In this document: piece after piece, positions 11,440 through 23,289 of the stretch
Layout of the letters: every line of letters begins with the position of its first letter
How positions within the stretch are numbered: position 1 is the stretch's first letter
Source of the DNA: Chiridota heheva
Taxonomy: Eukaryota; Echinodermata; Holothuroidea; Apodida; Chiridotidae
DNA length: 64,000 bases
Direction: 5' to 3'
Assembly (NCBI GenBank): GCA_020152595.1
Contig: JAIGNY010001448.1
Location: 1,125,501-1,189,500 of the forward strand
Translations under genes and position numbers: made by a program
The notes under the pieces: model-generated
What the model saw: only the letters and a program-made list of their open reading frames with translations
What the model was told of the DNA's origin: nothing
Databases searched by the model: none

Positions 11440-11730
11440 TGAGGTGCATTACTGGCTCATTGGTTAAGGGGTCATTCTCATATAGGAAAGGTACCAGGTT
11501 TGATTCCCACCACAAGCCTGACATGGTGTCCCCGAGCAAGACACTTCACTCTGATTGCTCCAGTTCACTCAGCTGTAAAATGAGTACCACCACTGATGTG
11601 CAGTTGACCTGTGCTGGACTGTTATCCCGTACAGGGGGAGTCATGTACTCTCACCCGCTTGCGCTATGGAAACCGGGATTGAGCACTTTCCCTATGGGCC
11701 TAATAATGGCTTGGATGGTTTAACTTATGT
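11440..11730 (+). mobile_element. tRNA-derived SINE, full-length copy
   Basis: The 5' head contains a pol III A-box-like TGGCTCATTGG (about 11453-11463) and a B-box GGTTTGATTCC (11497-11507). It is followed by a conserved body (CAAGACACTTCACTC, then GTCATGTACTCTCACCCGCT) and a 3' end around GGCTTGGATGGTTTAAC. Two more members of the family are in the window: a 3' part at 19645-19785 and a full copy on the minus strand at 37963-38200. Confidence 0.88.
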
Positions 11731-12850
11731 TCAAGTATCTTGGACAGTGGGTGATATGAAACCATAAGGGTTTAGGATGCAAGGATGTTTAAAAAAAACA
11801 AAAAAACTTTTGGGTCTATAGGTGAAGTAAAATATCTGTCACTTGTGGCTCAATTTGCTTAAAAAAGTATTCCCAGTATTTTGTTGAAATCTTCCCAACT
11901 GATTATTTAAACAAAAATTGAAAAAACTTGTTATTGGTTTTGTGCATGTTGTCGGGCATTTCAAAGACTTTTTTAGCTCTTTTTAGCTCATTTTGCATCA
12001 GTACTATTTGCCTTCAAGGAAAATAAACTTATCATTCTTGAGAGGCACTGGCACTTTAAATGAGACATTATGCACAACTCATATGAATACATGGTGCATA
12101 AATGTGTGCATTAGAAGAGATTAATAATATAAACAAAGTCCGCCTCAAACAGAGGGATTAAAAGGAGAACAGTGACAAAGAAAGAAACAACCGAAGAGAA
12201 ACTTAAAATACATTAACTGAAGATGTTTTAAAATGGCAATGTTGAATAGTTCCAAGAAGATCATTTGTGTGTACATTACTGCTTAAACTGGAAGAAGAAA
12301 AAAAAACCCTTGTAATAACCATACAGTATCTTTTGTGCCCTATTTGACAAATTATAAATTCAAAGTGCTTTGATCTGTAAAGGAAAAACTGTATATAAAC
12401 AATAATTTTCATTATTTGTCATCAAAACTGTGCATAATTGAGGATGACTTCACTGTTCAGACCTACATACCTATCGTGTATGATAAAGAGCAAAATGACA
12501 AATAGAACTATGCACAAATTACTTTAATGTCTTGTTCAATTCAGGAGCGCAATCCAGTACACATGTTTGTTTAAAGTCTAAGTGTAAAATCTAACTGAAA
12601 TTATTTTGAAAATTACTGTTATAACATATTTTTTCTGTATTTCGTCACTTGGTAAATCAATGTTTGTAGTATTAAACACTTTAATTTGTACAGTCTGCTA
12701 ACATTTCTAATGGTGTTTGTGTAGTATACATCAGAATCAGACAGCTAGAGAAGCCATAAAATCTCAAAAACAGTTTTGATAAATTATACAAAAAACTTTT
12801 GAGGATTGTGATGGTGTCATGTCACTTTAAGTCTGATACCAGTTCTAACA
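11731..12850. other. AT-rich sequence, nothing recognised
   Basis: No gene, RNA or repeat family recognised apart from short A-tracts. Confidence 0.4.
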
Positions 12851-12858
12851 GTGGGGCG

Positions 12859-13058
12859 GTGTGTTTGTGTGGGGCTGTGTGTTTGTGTGGGGCGGTGTGT
12901 TTGTGTGGGGCTGTGTGTTTGTATGGGGTAGTGTGCTTGTGTGGAGTGGTGTGGGGTGGGGTGATGTGTTTGTGTGAGGTGGTGTATTAGTGTGGAGTTG
13001 TGTGTTTGTGTGGGGTGGTATGTTTGTGTGGGGTGGTGTGGGTGTGTGTGTGGTGTAC
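12859..13058. repeat. 18-bp GT-rich minisatellite
   Basis: About eleven units of GTGTTTGTGTGGGGCTGT with substitutions and one short unit. The His/Thr/Pro-rich minus-strand and Cys/Val-rich plus-strand frames crossing it are products of the 18-bp period. Confidence 0.95.
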
Positions 13059-13074
13059 ATACATTTGTGTCGCG

Positions 13075-13520
13075 TTTCCTGGAAAAACCATTAAAGCTAT
13101 TACGTTGAAACTTGGTGAGGTGGTGTGGGTGGTCTGAAGTTATGTCCTGCACAAGGTGGGTCATGTACTTTAAAGGTCAGAGGTAATTTAATTGATCAAA
13201 CATGGCAAATTGTGTGTTACGCTTCCTGAGAAAACCATAAGTGATATTGGGTTGGTACTTGGTGGTAGGTGGAAGGTGTTGTGTCACGCACATGATGGGA
13301 CATGTCACTTAAAGATCAGAGGTCAAATAATTTATTTAAAATGGTAAAATTTGGTCACTTGTATGTTGTGGAGAACCTTAAGTGCAATTGGGTGGTTAAT
13401 TGGTGCCATTTGGTGGGTTGATGAAGGATGGTGTAAAGCATGGTCATCACAAAAGATGTGACATGTAAACAGTAACAGTCAAAAGTCAAAGGTCTATAAA
13501 CTTTATATCATATTTCCTGG
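13075..13520. repeat. Degenerate ~146-bp tandem repeat, three units plus start of a fourth
   Basis: A TTTCCTGG(A/G)AAAAC landmark recurs at about 13075, 13222, 13366 and 13513, spacing 144-147 bp. Each unit also carries a TTGGTGG(T/A)-rich middle and a GGTCA(A)AGGTC-like motif. Units are strongly diverged, so the array is old. It directly abuts the 18-bp minisatellite. Confidence 0.75.
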
Positions 13521-15912
13521 GAAAACATTTGATCATTTTCTAAATTATACGGGCAGAGGCGATAAGGTTAGCAAGTCCGTGAATTGTCATCTTGTTACAA
13601 CACTCACATGTGCTAGCTAATTGATGTAGTAATATCTCCTTAACTTTCTAAGATATTTGAATAATTTAAGGTTTTTTTTTGTTGATTATCCTCTATGACA
13701 GTTGTAAATGATAATTATGATTGACCAATGGGCTAATCCTTGAAGTGAAGAATACTATTAGGGTGTTTCAGCTGATGTTACGAGGTCACATTACTTTGTT
13801 TATATTGCCATTTTGCAGGTCAAAATCACTCTTGTTTGCTGTACATTTAATTAGACTTACATACGTTTGCATGTTATTATATAAGATTATGTTTGCAAGA
13901 TAATTATGCTGGAATCTTGCTGTGCCATTGGTTGCACTAATAAATGTGAGGGGGGAGTAAAATGACATTTTCTCGATTTCCATCTGATCATGATCGACGT
14001 TCGAAGTGGGTTTCTGCTGTATGATGCAACGGCTTTCAACTCAGGCTTGCAACCTACAGTAGGCCTTACACACTAGTATTTGCAGCGAGCACTTTATATT
14101 AGGTATGTAGGCTTTGTCTGAGTATAACGAACAATCAGATAAGGTTAACGTTAAAGTTACTTTTTATATACCTGGTGAAAATATAACTTAGTTAAGGAAA
14201 ATATGAAGAAAGATTGAAAATGAGCAAAAAACAGCAATCAGTAAAATAAGCTGAACTGGTACTAGTAGGTTAGCATGTAGTGTGTTTGTTGTACGTGTTA
14301 TGTAATTGAGCTGTATGAAGATGCGTGAAACGCAACGATGCTGCTGCCCAGCAAAATGGAGTCCAGTTGAATTGAGAGTAATGTGATGAAATTCCTCTAT
14401 AAGAACAATCTGATGATTATTGGCATGAAAACTTACCGGATTTAGGCCTGGCAAGGCATTTACAGATCATAAGCAAATACAGACAGTTTTATGAATAATT
14501 TTAGTGTAGATTTGAAAAAAACTACAGACGACATTGCTGCATCTTCTTTATGGGATAGTCTTTGCTTGCTTTTATTGCTGTCAGTACAGGATCTGTCTCT
14601 ACAATTATGCAGTTTAACAGTGAATGCATTAGGGCTGGTCTATGAGTCACCATTTTGCATATTGCAGCTGTGAATTAAAACAATTTGTCAGAACATTTGT
14701 TGTATATGTTTCCACAGTAGATGGAAGTTGTCTTTAGAATGATAAAATCCTAAGGAAAGTCTTTCTAAATATCTAGGCTTCAGTATAATTTATAAATAAA
14801 TTATTGAGTAGGATAAAATTAGAGATCATGTAGAGTTAGCAGCTACTCTATATCATTTCCTTTTTAGATATACAGTTGTAGATTTTGTTAGGGTAGTATC
14901 AGTAGTTAATATATGGAAGGGACATATGCCCTCTAACATTTGCTTCATTTTACAGCATTGGGGGATTTTGTTCCCTTGCCTCTTTGAAAACCCAACTGCT
15001 TATCTGAGTTGTTTTTATTGTTAGTATTGAATATTATCTGTTTTGTTGAAACTGAATAGCTGTTGAAACTGCTTTTACCAACATGTACACTTCATGGAGG
15101 TTTTTGCATCATTTTATGCCATTCTAGGGCATTAAACACACAAATGTGTACAACATTTACATATACAGTACATAGCATAGTCAGATAGCAACATGTGCAT
15201 TAAACACCAAGACAATTCGTCAAATTGTGATGTTCTTCTGATTAATCTGTAAAATTGGATGTTTTGATGATTAGAAGGAAAAGTATTCCTCGCTTAAAAG
15301 AGCAATTTGAGCTTCTAATTTCATGTTGTATAACTGACGGGAGACCCTGTTCTGAGAATTGGGACACCATTAAAGATCATAGTGCATCTTATTGGTTTGA
15401 ACTCAGCAAGGCGCTCTCATCATTAAGATGTATTGAAATATCACAACTCCTGTCGTCTTGCATGATGCTAATTATTTTTTCATTAATTTTTATCTGCTGT
15501 GCTCGGAACATGTTTTGCCTTTAAGTATTTAATACTTAAAATATGTGAATGAGGTCATTGCTGTTTCCTAACATATGTTTAAGGTGGTGAAAGCACTGAG
15601 GGGAGAAGGAACTTGGGAGGAATGGGTCCATTTACTTTCACTTAGTATGTTTTTGTCTGAGAATGAATAAACAAGGCATGACCTTTGTTTTTCAAGCACC
15701 AAAATCAATATTTGAGTTTTTAGTTTGAGCAAAAAGATAGTAGTAGCTCAGACTGGTATAGGATCAAGGTTTGATTTTTTTTTCAAGAGAACTAACTTCA
15801 CCTATGCCTTTTTCTTCAGAATTGTATTAGTTATGCTCCTGGACCCTCGTATAGACTGCAGTTTAATATATACTCTATTTATTTAATGAGTATCATTCTT
15901 TTTTTTTGACAG
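13521..15912. other. Upstream flank or intron of the FEZ gene, no exon recognised
   Basis: This AT-rich stretch precedes the first recognised FEZ exon, which needs an upstream exon ending in phase 1. I found no segment resembling the N-terminal FEZ region here, so either the remaining 5' exons lie further left or outside the window, or they are too diverged to see by eye. The pyrimidine-rich run ending in ACAG at 15912 is the acceptor of that exon. Confidence 0.5.
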
Positions 15913-16199
15913 GGCTCAAAGAAATGGATCTCGTGCAACTCAACGAACTCCTAGAAGAATTGGAAAATACAGTGCGAGAGTACTCTGAAATCCTAATTCA
16001 ACAGCTAGCACTGAGGGAAGAGATGGACGATGAGAAGGAGACCAAGAACATGTTTATTGCAGCTCTACTCAGTGTACAAAATAAAATCAAGAATAAAAAT
16101 GGCAAAGGCAAGGGGAAGTCCAGTAACGCAGGAGGTCTAGCAGGGCTAGGGCTTATCAGCAGAATAAAGGGGAAAAATGGCCTTGTAGAACCAGGAATA
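15913..16199 (+). CDS. FEZ: FEZ/UNC-76 family protein, conserved coiled-coil exon
   Basis: FEZ proteins (UNC-76 in worm and fly) are kinesin-1 adaptors needed for axonal transport and axon fasciculation/outgrowth. This exon encodes the family's most conserved block: LNELLEELENTVREYSEILI, then QQLALREEMDDEKETKNMF, a coiled coil in which LEELE, REYSE and QQLALR match FEZ1/FEZ2. A Lys/Gly-rich linker follows. The acceptor is a long T-tract ending in ACAG (15909-15912) and the donor is ATA|GTAAGT at 16199/16200. The exon enters with two bases completing a codon and ends in phase 0. Visible coding totals about 163 residues over four exons, roughly the C-terminal half of the usual protein. The acidic N-terminal half is not located. 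No in-frame ATG is needed because this is an internal exon. Confidence 0.93.
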
Positions 16200-16972
16200 G
16201 TAAGTCAATCATTAAGTCTTATTTTCATGTCGGTACACCTTCCTCAGCCACTACATAATACAGGTTCTGGCACAGAGGTTGAAAGCTTCCAGATCATCTG
16301 TCCTGCAAGGCTTTGGAAGCTGAGGGAAGACAAGTAGATGTTCCATTGTTTGGGGGCAGTCTCTCTGCAGTTGCATAAGTTGAAAAATTTTCTTGCTTTT
16401 GCAACAATTCTGACCTTCTGTTTTTGCACAAAAAGAAAATTCAAGCAGGTAGTAAATATTTTTGTTTTTGTTTTTTGGTCACACTTTGTAGAAATTTGTC
16501 CTGAAGTGTTCTGATTATTAATCATTGTTTGCTGCATGCTCTCAAGTCCTAAGTTGATAGTAGATTAACTTTTTGGGATCATGCATTTATGCATTGATCA
16601 GTCTAGGCTATTGCCAAGATGTTTTGGAGGAATCTTTCTCACTTCCATTGTAAAACATTTTTTTCATTATAGACTTTATCTCCTTGCCTGTTCCATTAAA
16701 ATGTTGCATTCAAACCATCAAATGTCAGGGAATTAAAGTAACATAACAAAAGAGATTTTATTCCTGAATTACATGTGATTATATCATATTATTATTTAAC
16801 CTAAAAACTTTAAAACACTTCACTGTTGTATATCATCAATGTGATAACAAGTCTGGTTTTGTGCAGCAGTTATAGTATGCAGCCAATATTTAGCTTAAGG
16901 TGGACTTCGGCTGTTACGTCTTATTTGGATCCTTGCAGAATCATGTATATTTCCTTATATCCTTATTTGCAG
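16200..16972 (+). other. FEZ intron (phase 0)
   Basis: A 773-bp intron from GTAAGT to TTATTTGCAG. No repeats recognised. The ORF that runs on past the donor to 16337 is intron read-through. Confidence 0.85.
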
Positions 16973-17048
16973 TATTTAACAACAAGGATACCGTACAGTA
17001 AAACAGTGGGTTCACCTGACCTGGAGACCTTGAGAATGCTAACAAAAA
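16973..17048 (+). CDS. FEZ: FEZ/UNC-76, exon encoding the YLTTxIPY motif
   Basis: A 76-bp exon encoding YLTTRIPYSKTVGSPDLETL then RMLTK. FEZ1/FEZ2 have YL(T/N)TVIPYEK...PSVEDLQ(I/M)LT at the same place, so YLTT, IPY and the LxxLT end are conserved. Acceptor CTTATTTGCAG (to 16972), donor AAA A|GTAAGT at 17048/17049, ending phase 1. In-phase with both neighbours. Confidence 0.93.
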
Positions 17049-17201
17049 GTAAGTAGTGCTTTCTTTTTCCCTTGACATTATTTAAAAGACTTCAGTTTCA
17101 ATTTGGAGGCTTTTGACTTGACATTCACACTTGACTCATTTGATAATGTATAAATTGTGGTGAAGAACATTTTAATTTACATTTATTTGGAAATTAAACC
17201 T

Positions 17202-17776
17202 TTAAAGGATTAGTTCAGTGGTCAAGCATGTTTATTTTATATGAAAGAGGACTTCAAAAAAAAAAAAACATATGGTGAAGAAAGCATCCCTAAATCTTAT
17301 TCCATTAAGGAGATATTTAAGTTTAAAGTTTGGTATCATAAGTGTAGAATGACTGAAATCACACTAGTTGTGATGTCATAGCCTCAGATTCCTCATAGTC
17401 TTGATGTATTTTATCATATTTTGTCCTGCGATTCTGTGGCTTAAAAACCATGGGATATGTCAGAAAAATAGTAGAACTGAATCTAGGAAGGGTATTTATA
17501 ATATACCATCTGAAGAAAGTTTGAGAATAAATAATTTAAATAGTAAAAAAATTAAATAAACTTTTCTTCAAAATACATAAAGACTTTAAGGAACCAAAGC
17601 TTTGACGTTACAACTAGTCTGATTTCAGCTGTTTATACAGAAATGATACCAAACTTTAAACTTAAATATCTTCTTAACGGAAAAAGATTTTTGAATGCTT
17701 TTTTCACCAATTTGTTTCTTTTTATGTCCTCTGTCATAAAAGATAAACTTGCTTGACCGCTGAACTAATCCTTTAA
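17202..17776. mobile_element. TTAA-flanked MITE, complete copy
   Basis: The element 17206-17772 (567 bp) has inverted termini AGGATTAGTTCAGTGGTCAA / AGGATTAGTTCAGCGGTCAA (right end read on the other strand) and is flanked by TTAA on both sides (17202-17205, 17773-17776). Similarity between arms continues inward for well over 100 bp, including TTTAAAGTTTGGTATCAT on the left and its complement on the right. TTAA duplications are typical of piggyBac-type elements, but the ends lack the usual CCC start, so the superfamily is left open. No ORF of transposase size. Confidence 0.88.
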
Positions 17777-18101
17777 CAAACATATAGAAAACAATAATGT
17801 TATTATCACTTAAGAGTGTTTTCAAGACAGAAACAAATCAGCTATTTTTAGTCACCTTTGGTGCTAGATGGTTTATCTCTGGTTTCTGTTCCACGTGAGT
17901 TGGACAAACTTCCACATCAGAAGTTTAAAATTGAACATCTGAAAGTGGTGGAGGAAAATTTAAACGCAAAACTCAAATTAAAAGCTCATTTAAAAAAACC
18001 AGGCAGTTTTCAGGAGTTTCAAACTGTCGATGGTTAAATAACGTTTGGAATGAAAGGAAACCTGGTTAAATGCAGTTTAAAACCTTTAGGAGAAATTCAT
18101 C

Positions 18102-18200
18102 TTAAAGGATTATTCCATGTTTCTTATCATTTTTTCAATAAACTGAAATTCATTTGTAAATATACTCTTAAAATGAAAATGCTGAAGTGCCACTCAACAG
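18102..18200 (+). mobile_element. Possible left end of a TTAA-flanked MITE
   Basis: TTAA followed by AGGATTATTCCATGTTTCTT resembles the left terminus of the MITE family (compare 63866 onward). No right end was found, so this is weak. Confidence 0.4.
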
Positions 18201-19644
18201 GATGCTGGACATTATAATCTATTTTGTTTGTCAGATACTTTTAGATATTTATCATCCAATTTAATTTCTCTCCTTCAATTAATTTTCAATTAATGATTAT
18301 TTAAAATAAATAATGCAAACATTTTGGTTTCAATGTTGTCACCAGAAGGCCATCAGAGCTCTGGCACATATTTACATTGTTTGAAAATGTAGGATTTTTT
18401 GTTGTAAAATGTTTTATTTTTTGTTTTTTTTGTTTTAAGGGGAGGAGGCTTGTCTTACATACATTTACCTCTTTTGGAACCAAAATCTAAGCCTGAAAAT
18501 TAAAACTGTTTTTCACCAACATTTTCAAATCTTATCTTCTCCTGGTCATTTATCCTTGGATTGTGGAAGTTGTATTTCAATATTATAGTGAAAAAGCAAA
18601 ACATTTCTTGGCTGTTTCTCTTAGGCTGTATTTGCATTTAGTATGACACATTTGTATGTTCTTTAAATACAATTTTCAATCTTTTAAATCAAGTTTGCTT
18701 TCTCGAAAGGATTTAAAGTGGGTTTTATTTGTGCAAGAGGTGCCTAAATTGGCACAGTTAGGAAAAATTACCTGCTGATGGGTACGTAATGTGTGATGTG
18801 AAGTAAACAGAGGGAAACTTAAGTCTCACTGGAAGATTTGAATCTTGGTTTTCAGCTTATTTTTCATGATTTGTGCCAAATAACCATGCAGTGTTAGTAA
18901 ATGTTGCATATTTTATGAATCCTGTTGCACAAGGTAGAAACTGATTATCGTTCAGCCGTAAGTATTGATGAGCATGATTAATGTATCTATTTTTCATATT
19001 GGTTTATAGTTTAAGAAGCATTTTGAGGCCTCAGTTTTGATACTGATATCTTTAAAAGATGAATTAAAGTATTCTTTTGAAATTATTACTGTTGATTTGA
19101 GAATTCATATCAGCACTATCATGTGCAAGAAAAGGGTGTTAATATTCTAGGGAGCCCAGAACAATACACTTGCCTCATACTTGGCTCCTTCAACTCCCAA
19201 GGGTGTTTGAAATACATGTGGTTTTATAAAGAGGGCTTTTTCATAAATTTCTCTTCATTTTCTACTGTAATATGTTTAATTTTACTGAAAGTGAAGACTT
19301 TGTTCTTTCAATTAATGTACAAAATTTTTCCTGCAGAAAAAAAAAGTGCCAAAATGCACCAAAAATCATCAAATTTACCACATTTTATATACATTTTAAT
19401 GAATAGGCCTAGATATGAGCAAAATTTAATTAGATTTGAACTAAAAAAAATTGTCAAGATAATGGTGACCAAAAATGAGATAGAAAATTATTTTTTAAAG
19501 TGTTGTTTAAATGTTTTTGAAGAAAAAATTGTTTTGGTGATGAAAATTCTGCATATTTACCCACAATTTCCGGAGAAAAAAAAAACAGTATATAACCCCA
19601 GTTGATCATTCCCTAATTTTGTTAAAAAAAAACAATATTTTGCA

Positions 19645-19785
19645 CTGCTGGGGAGTTAATCTGCAAAGGACTGGTGTCCCATCCAGAGGAGTCATGTGCT
19701 CTCATCCGCTTTCGCCATGGAAAGCAGGGATAAGCACTAGCATATCTATGAGTCTTAATGGCTTGGATGGATTTAGCTTTATATG
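19645..19785 (+). mobile_element. SINE fragment (3' body only)
   Basis: Matches the body and 3' end of the SINE at 11440-11730: CTGGTGTCCCATCC, then GTCATGTGCTCTCATCCGCT, then TGGCTTGGATGGATTTA. The tRNA-like head is absent, as expected for 5' truncation. Confidence 0.82.
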
Positions 19786-19987
19786 TATTAGAGGTAGGGC
19801 TGAGTGGTAAAACTATTTAGCAGTATTTTAGAGAATTTGTTTAACTGAAAAGAGAAGATGTATTATTTGAGGGTTGCTGCTACTCTTGTGTACAAGGGTG
19901 GTGATATGCCACTAAATCGCAACCCAAGCACTCAAATGGTGTGTATTTTCACAATGACTTTTGGACTCTATGGATGAACACATCTCA

Positions 19988-20372
19988 TACTATCGAGTAA
20001 CCTGTCAGATGATTGGCAGTTTTTTCAACCAATCACGGCATAAATTGCCTAGCATTAAAATCTGTGTAACTAAGTGGGGCAAACATCCTATGCGGTACTG
20101 GTACAGCAAGCTAGCATACTATCAAGTAACCTGTTAGATGATTGACAGTTTTTTCAACCAATCACGGCATAAATTGCCTAGCAACAAAATCTGTGTAACT
20201 AAGTGGGGCAAACATCCCATGCGGTACTGGTACAGCAAGCTAGCATACTATCAACTAACCTGTCAGATGATTGACAGTTTTTTCAACCAATCACGGCATA
20301 AATTGCCTAGCAACAAAATCTGTGTAACTAAGTGGGGCAAACATCCTATGCGGTACTGGTACAGTACAGCTA
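19988..20372 (+). repeat. 129-bp tandem repeat, three copies
   Basis: Three nearly identical copies start at about 19988, 20117 and 20246 (TACTATC(G/A)A...ACCTGTCAGATGATTG). Spacing is exactly 129 bp both times and only a few substitutions separate the copies. The period is a multiple of three, so one frame stays open and reads as a 43-residue repeat. There is no sign that it is a spliced exon. Confidence 0.95.
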
Positions 20373-21500
20373 GCTAGCGGCACGCACTCATGTAGTCAAT
20401 GCAATTTACTGTACAAAACAAATTTCTACACACACAGACTGAGTGACGGCAAAATGGTGAACAAAAATTGCGCTTACGGGCCCGCTGCAGGCTTTGTAAA
20501 TCTGATTCCTGTTACCCAGAACAGTTAGCAAACTGAATTTTGTTTTTCTTATTTGCTAAAAACTCAAAAGATCCGGAGAAGTGCCATAAATGAATCAAAA
20601 GCTTGTGTCAATGCATTGGTATTGCATGATTGCGGATTTGAGGTTTGCCCCACCCTTACCGCGCTGCTATGGTGGGTGTGACTTTTTCCGTAACTCATTT
20701 CACATTAATAGCAGTGATGATCAGAGTGTGAAATCTGATAAGATCTGCATAAAACCATCCCTTCCTCACCTTTTTGCCAAGTGATGAAGGAGAGGAAATT
20801 TTATTAATTAAACATTGTGAAACTATGCAGTAAGCAATGCTTTTATATCAAGTGGATTGAGCTGATCTTAGACCAATACCTGAATTCAACCAAATTTGAT
20901 ACAAAGAAGAGTTAAACCTCATTATAATTTGAATGTCTCTCATTTCCTCTTCATCTAACTATGTTCTTTAACGTAAGAGCTTTACTTCAGTCCGAGGTAA
21001 AAATTATACTATAATCTAACCTTGGACAGTGCTATGAAGTATGTAATGAATACATTTCTAATTCTGAAGATGAATACATTTCCCAAGCGGATTTAATTTT
21101 GATGTAGAATTGGTAAGAACAATAGAACTGCATTTCTAAGGTTTCACAAAGATGTCTAACATAAAAGAGGTTGAAATGAGTGTTTGAAAATATTTATTTT
21201 GGTTGCAGAATGAATTTTTCTAAATATTGAATGAGAATTTTAATGTATTGATGGTTTGTAATTGAAGACAGGGAAGGTTTCAAGTCAGCTTGACTGGATT
21301 TCTATCTGAATTTGGGCATATTTACACATGTCTGGTTACAAAACAGTTTCTTCTCAATGTTCTGGAACATTCATCACAAAATGACCAGTTGCTTTGGTGT
21401 GATTCCATGTGATAATGATTTGATTGATCTGAGATTTAGGTGATTGGGAAGTCTGTGGTTCTTTCAGACTTAATCATTTCAATTTTGTTTCTCTTTTCAG

Positions 21501-21566
21501 TTTTACGAGCCATAGATGTGGACAGCAAAGAAGTGCCTGACTTGCTGACCAATTATATTCTCAAGG
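21501..21566 (+). CDS. FEZ: FEZ/UNC-76, penultimate exon
   Basis: A 66-bp exon giving, with the split first codon, I-LRAIDVDSKEVPDLLTNYIL-K. Vertebrate FEZ proteins end ...ILRAMKEDSEKVPSLLTDYILKVLCPT, so this is the matching segment. Acceptor TTTCTCTTTTCAG, donor AAG G|GTAAGT at 21566/21567, ending phase 1. Confidence 0.95.
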
Positions 21567-22396
21567 GTAAGTCACCAAGACTTTAGGGAGCAGTTTTGGA
21601 CTTGATGTTTTTATTCTAATTCTGTTTTGCAATTTGCAGCTTTCAAGTCCTGAATCAATAACTGATGCCATAAAACTTTTAAGTAATAAAAGCTTTGAAC
21701 AACTAACGCAACACAGCTTTTGATATGATGCCAAGTAATTAGTCATGGACGTTTTGATGAATTTCTATCTGCATTAAAAAGAGCAAGTATATTGTTGTAA
21801 GTGCTTAATCATGACTCAATGCCTGATTCATACTTCAATATTTTGCTATTAGACCCATTTCAAAAGAAGTGGAAATGGTTATTTTGTTTAAGACTAATGC
21901 AAAGAATATTACAATTAATAAACTTCCATATCTGTTTAATTGAACTGAAGGTAAATTAACCCTGAAATACCCAAACCGGTCGTGGCACGCCCGTTTGGAC
22001 ACAATTGTCTTTTTTCTTTTTCAAAAGCTTGCTTACCATACATACTTCCAGACTTAGCTTTTGCTTGAAAAGCCGTGAACAACTGTCAAAGACATCAAAG
22101 TATTCAATTCCGGTTGAATTTTGTCTGCCCTTATTATCAATATCTTTTTTTTGGCAAAAGTTGTGCAAAATTTCATGATTTTTAGCCTTTTTGAGACAAA
22201 TTTTTGAAAAAAATCATTAGTCTGGATTACAGTACACCTACCGCACATCAAAAATATTTTGATGAAGCTTACTTTACGTACTTACATACTTTCAATTGAA
22301 AACAAAAAGAGCAACTACCTTGCTTTCTTCATGCCGTTATTAAAATATAAAAACATACCCTTCGTTGAAGCATATGTGTTCTGGTATAGCAGATAG

Positions 22397-22440
22397 TGAC
22401 TGAGCTGGCAACGCACACGTCCCGGGTTTGATTACCAGCC
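22397..22440 (+). mobile_element. tRNA-like SINE head fragment
   Basis: TGACTGAGCTGGCAACGC resembles an A-box region and GGGTTTGATTACC a B-box (22424-22436), spaced as in a tRNA. The rest does not fold as a convincing tRNA and no acceptor stem is visible, so a SINE remnant of another family is more likely than a functional gene. Confidence 0.5.
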
Positions 22441-23219
22441 ATGTGCGTGGCTTTGGGTTTTTGCAAGTAAATACAATGGTAATTATCAATTGTTTATTTT
22501 TATTGTTTTGCTTTAAGAAAAAAATGCAGAATTGTATCATTGGAAAGGAAATTTCACAAACAATCTAAACACATAAAAAATTCCTCCATTTTCATTATTC
22601 ACAAGAAAAAATACAAGCTCCAAAAAATTGGCCTAATGTTGCCTAAAATTTGCAAATTTGCATATTTATGTTAAAAATTATTTTTATTTTGACTTTTTTT
22701 TTTTAAAGGTTTATTGTCTTAGCATTCATATAAAACAAACTTGTAGTGATATATAACGAAAGCAAAGTTGTGAAAATTAATTTTGCAAAACAAAATCCGA
22801 AAATTTGTTGTCACGTTTTTATGCATTGAGCGTTTAAGGGTTAATTGATTACAACAATCTCTTATTTTTGATTGTCAACTTATCTGGTAGTTATATTATG
22901 CCTTGTCATAATCATGTTTGAGTGATGTGTCATTGGTATCAATTACTGATCTTATAATATACCTGTCATGCTCTCTTTCACTTGTGTAACAGTGTAAGTG
23001 GCTTCCTGCTGTCAATACTTAACCAGAATATAATTAGATCAGTTTCTGTACATGTGGTGCTTTTGAATTTTATGCAGTGATTTGTTTTTTTCAGGCAACG
23101 AAAATGTGACTTACTTTTAGTATTAATGAAAGCATTGATGGAACAATCCCATGTGAATCATTCAGTTTCGAAAAGATCATTTTTAAAATCTGGATTAGTT
23201 TCTAATGTTGCTAAAAGTG

Positions 23220-23223
<4 letters not shown>

Positions 23224-23286
<63 letters not shown>
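23224..23286. repeat. (TA)n microsatellite
   Basis: About 31 uninterrupted TA dinucleotides. Confidence 0.98.

Positions 23287-23289
<3 letters not shown>

Larger units (their letters stand above)
17049..21500 (+). other. FEZ intron (phase 1), repeat-rich
   Basis: A 4.45-kb intron holding a complete TTAA-flanked MITE (17202-17776), a one-ended relative (18102 onward), a SINE 3' fragment (19645-19785) and a 129-bp triple tandem repeat (19988-20372). Other ORFs in it, including the 160-codon frame at 19123-19605, are AT-rich and domain-free. Confidence 0.85.

Noticed and set aside
19123-19605. 160-codon plus-strand ORF in the FEZ intron
   Set aside because: AT-rich, Lys/Phe/Ile-dominated, lies within a well-supported intron and has no domain.
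22397-22440. Possible tRNA gene
   Set aside because: A- and B-box-like sequences are present, but no acceptor stem or anticodon arm could be paired convincingly. More likely a SINE head.
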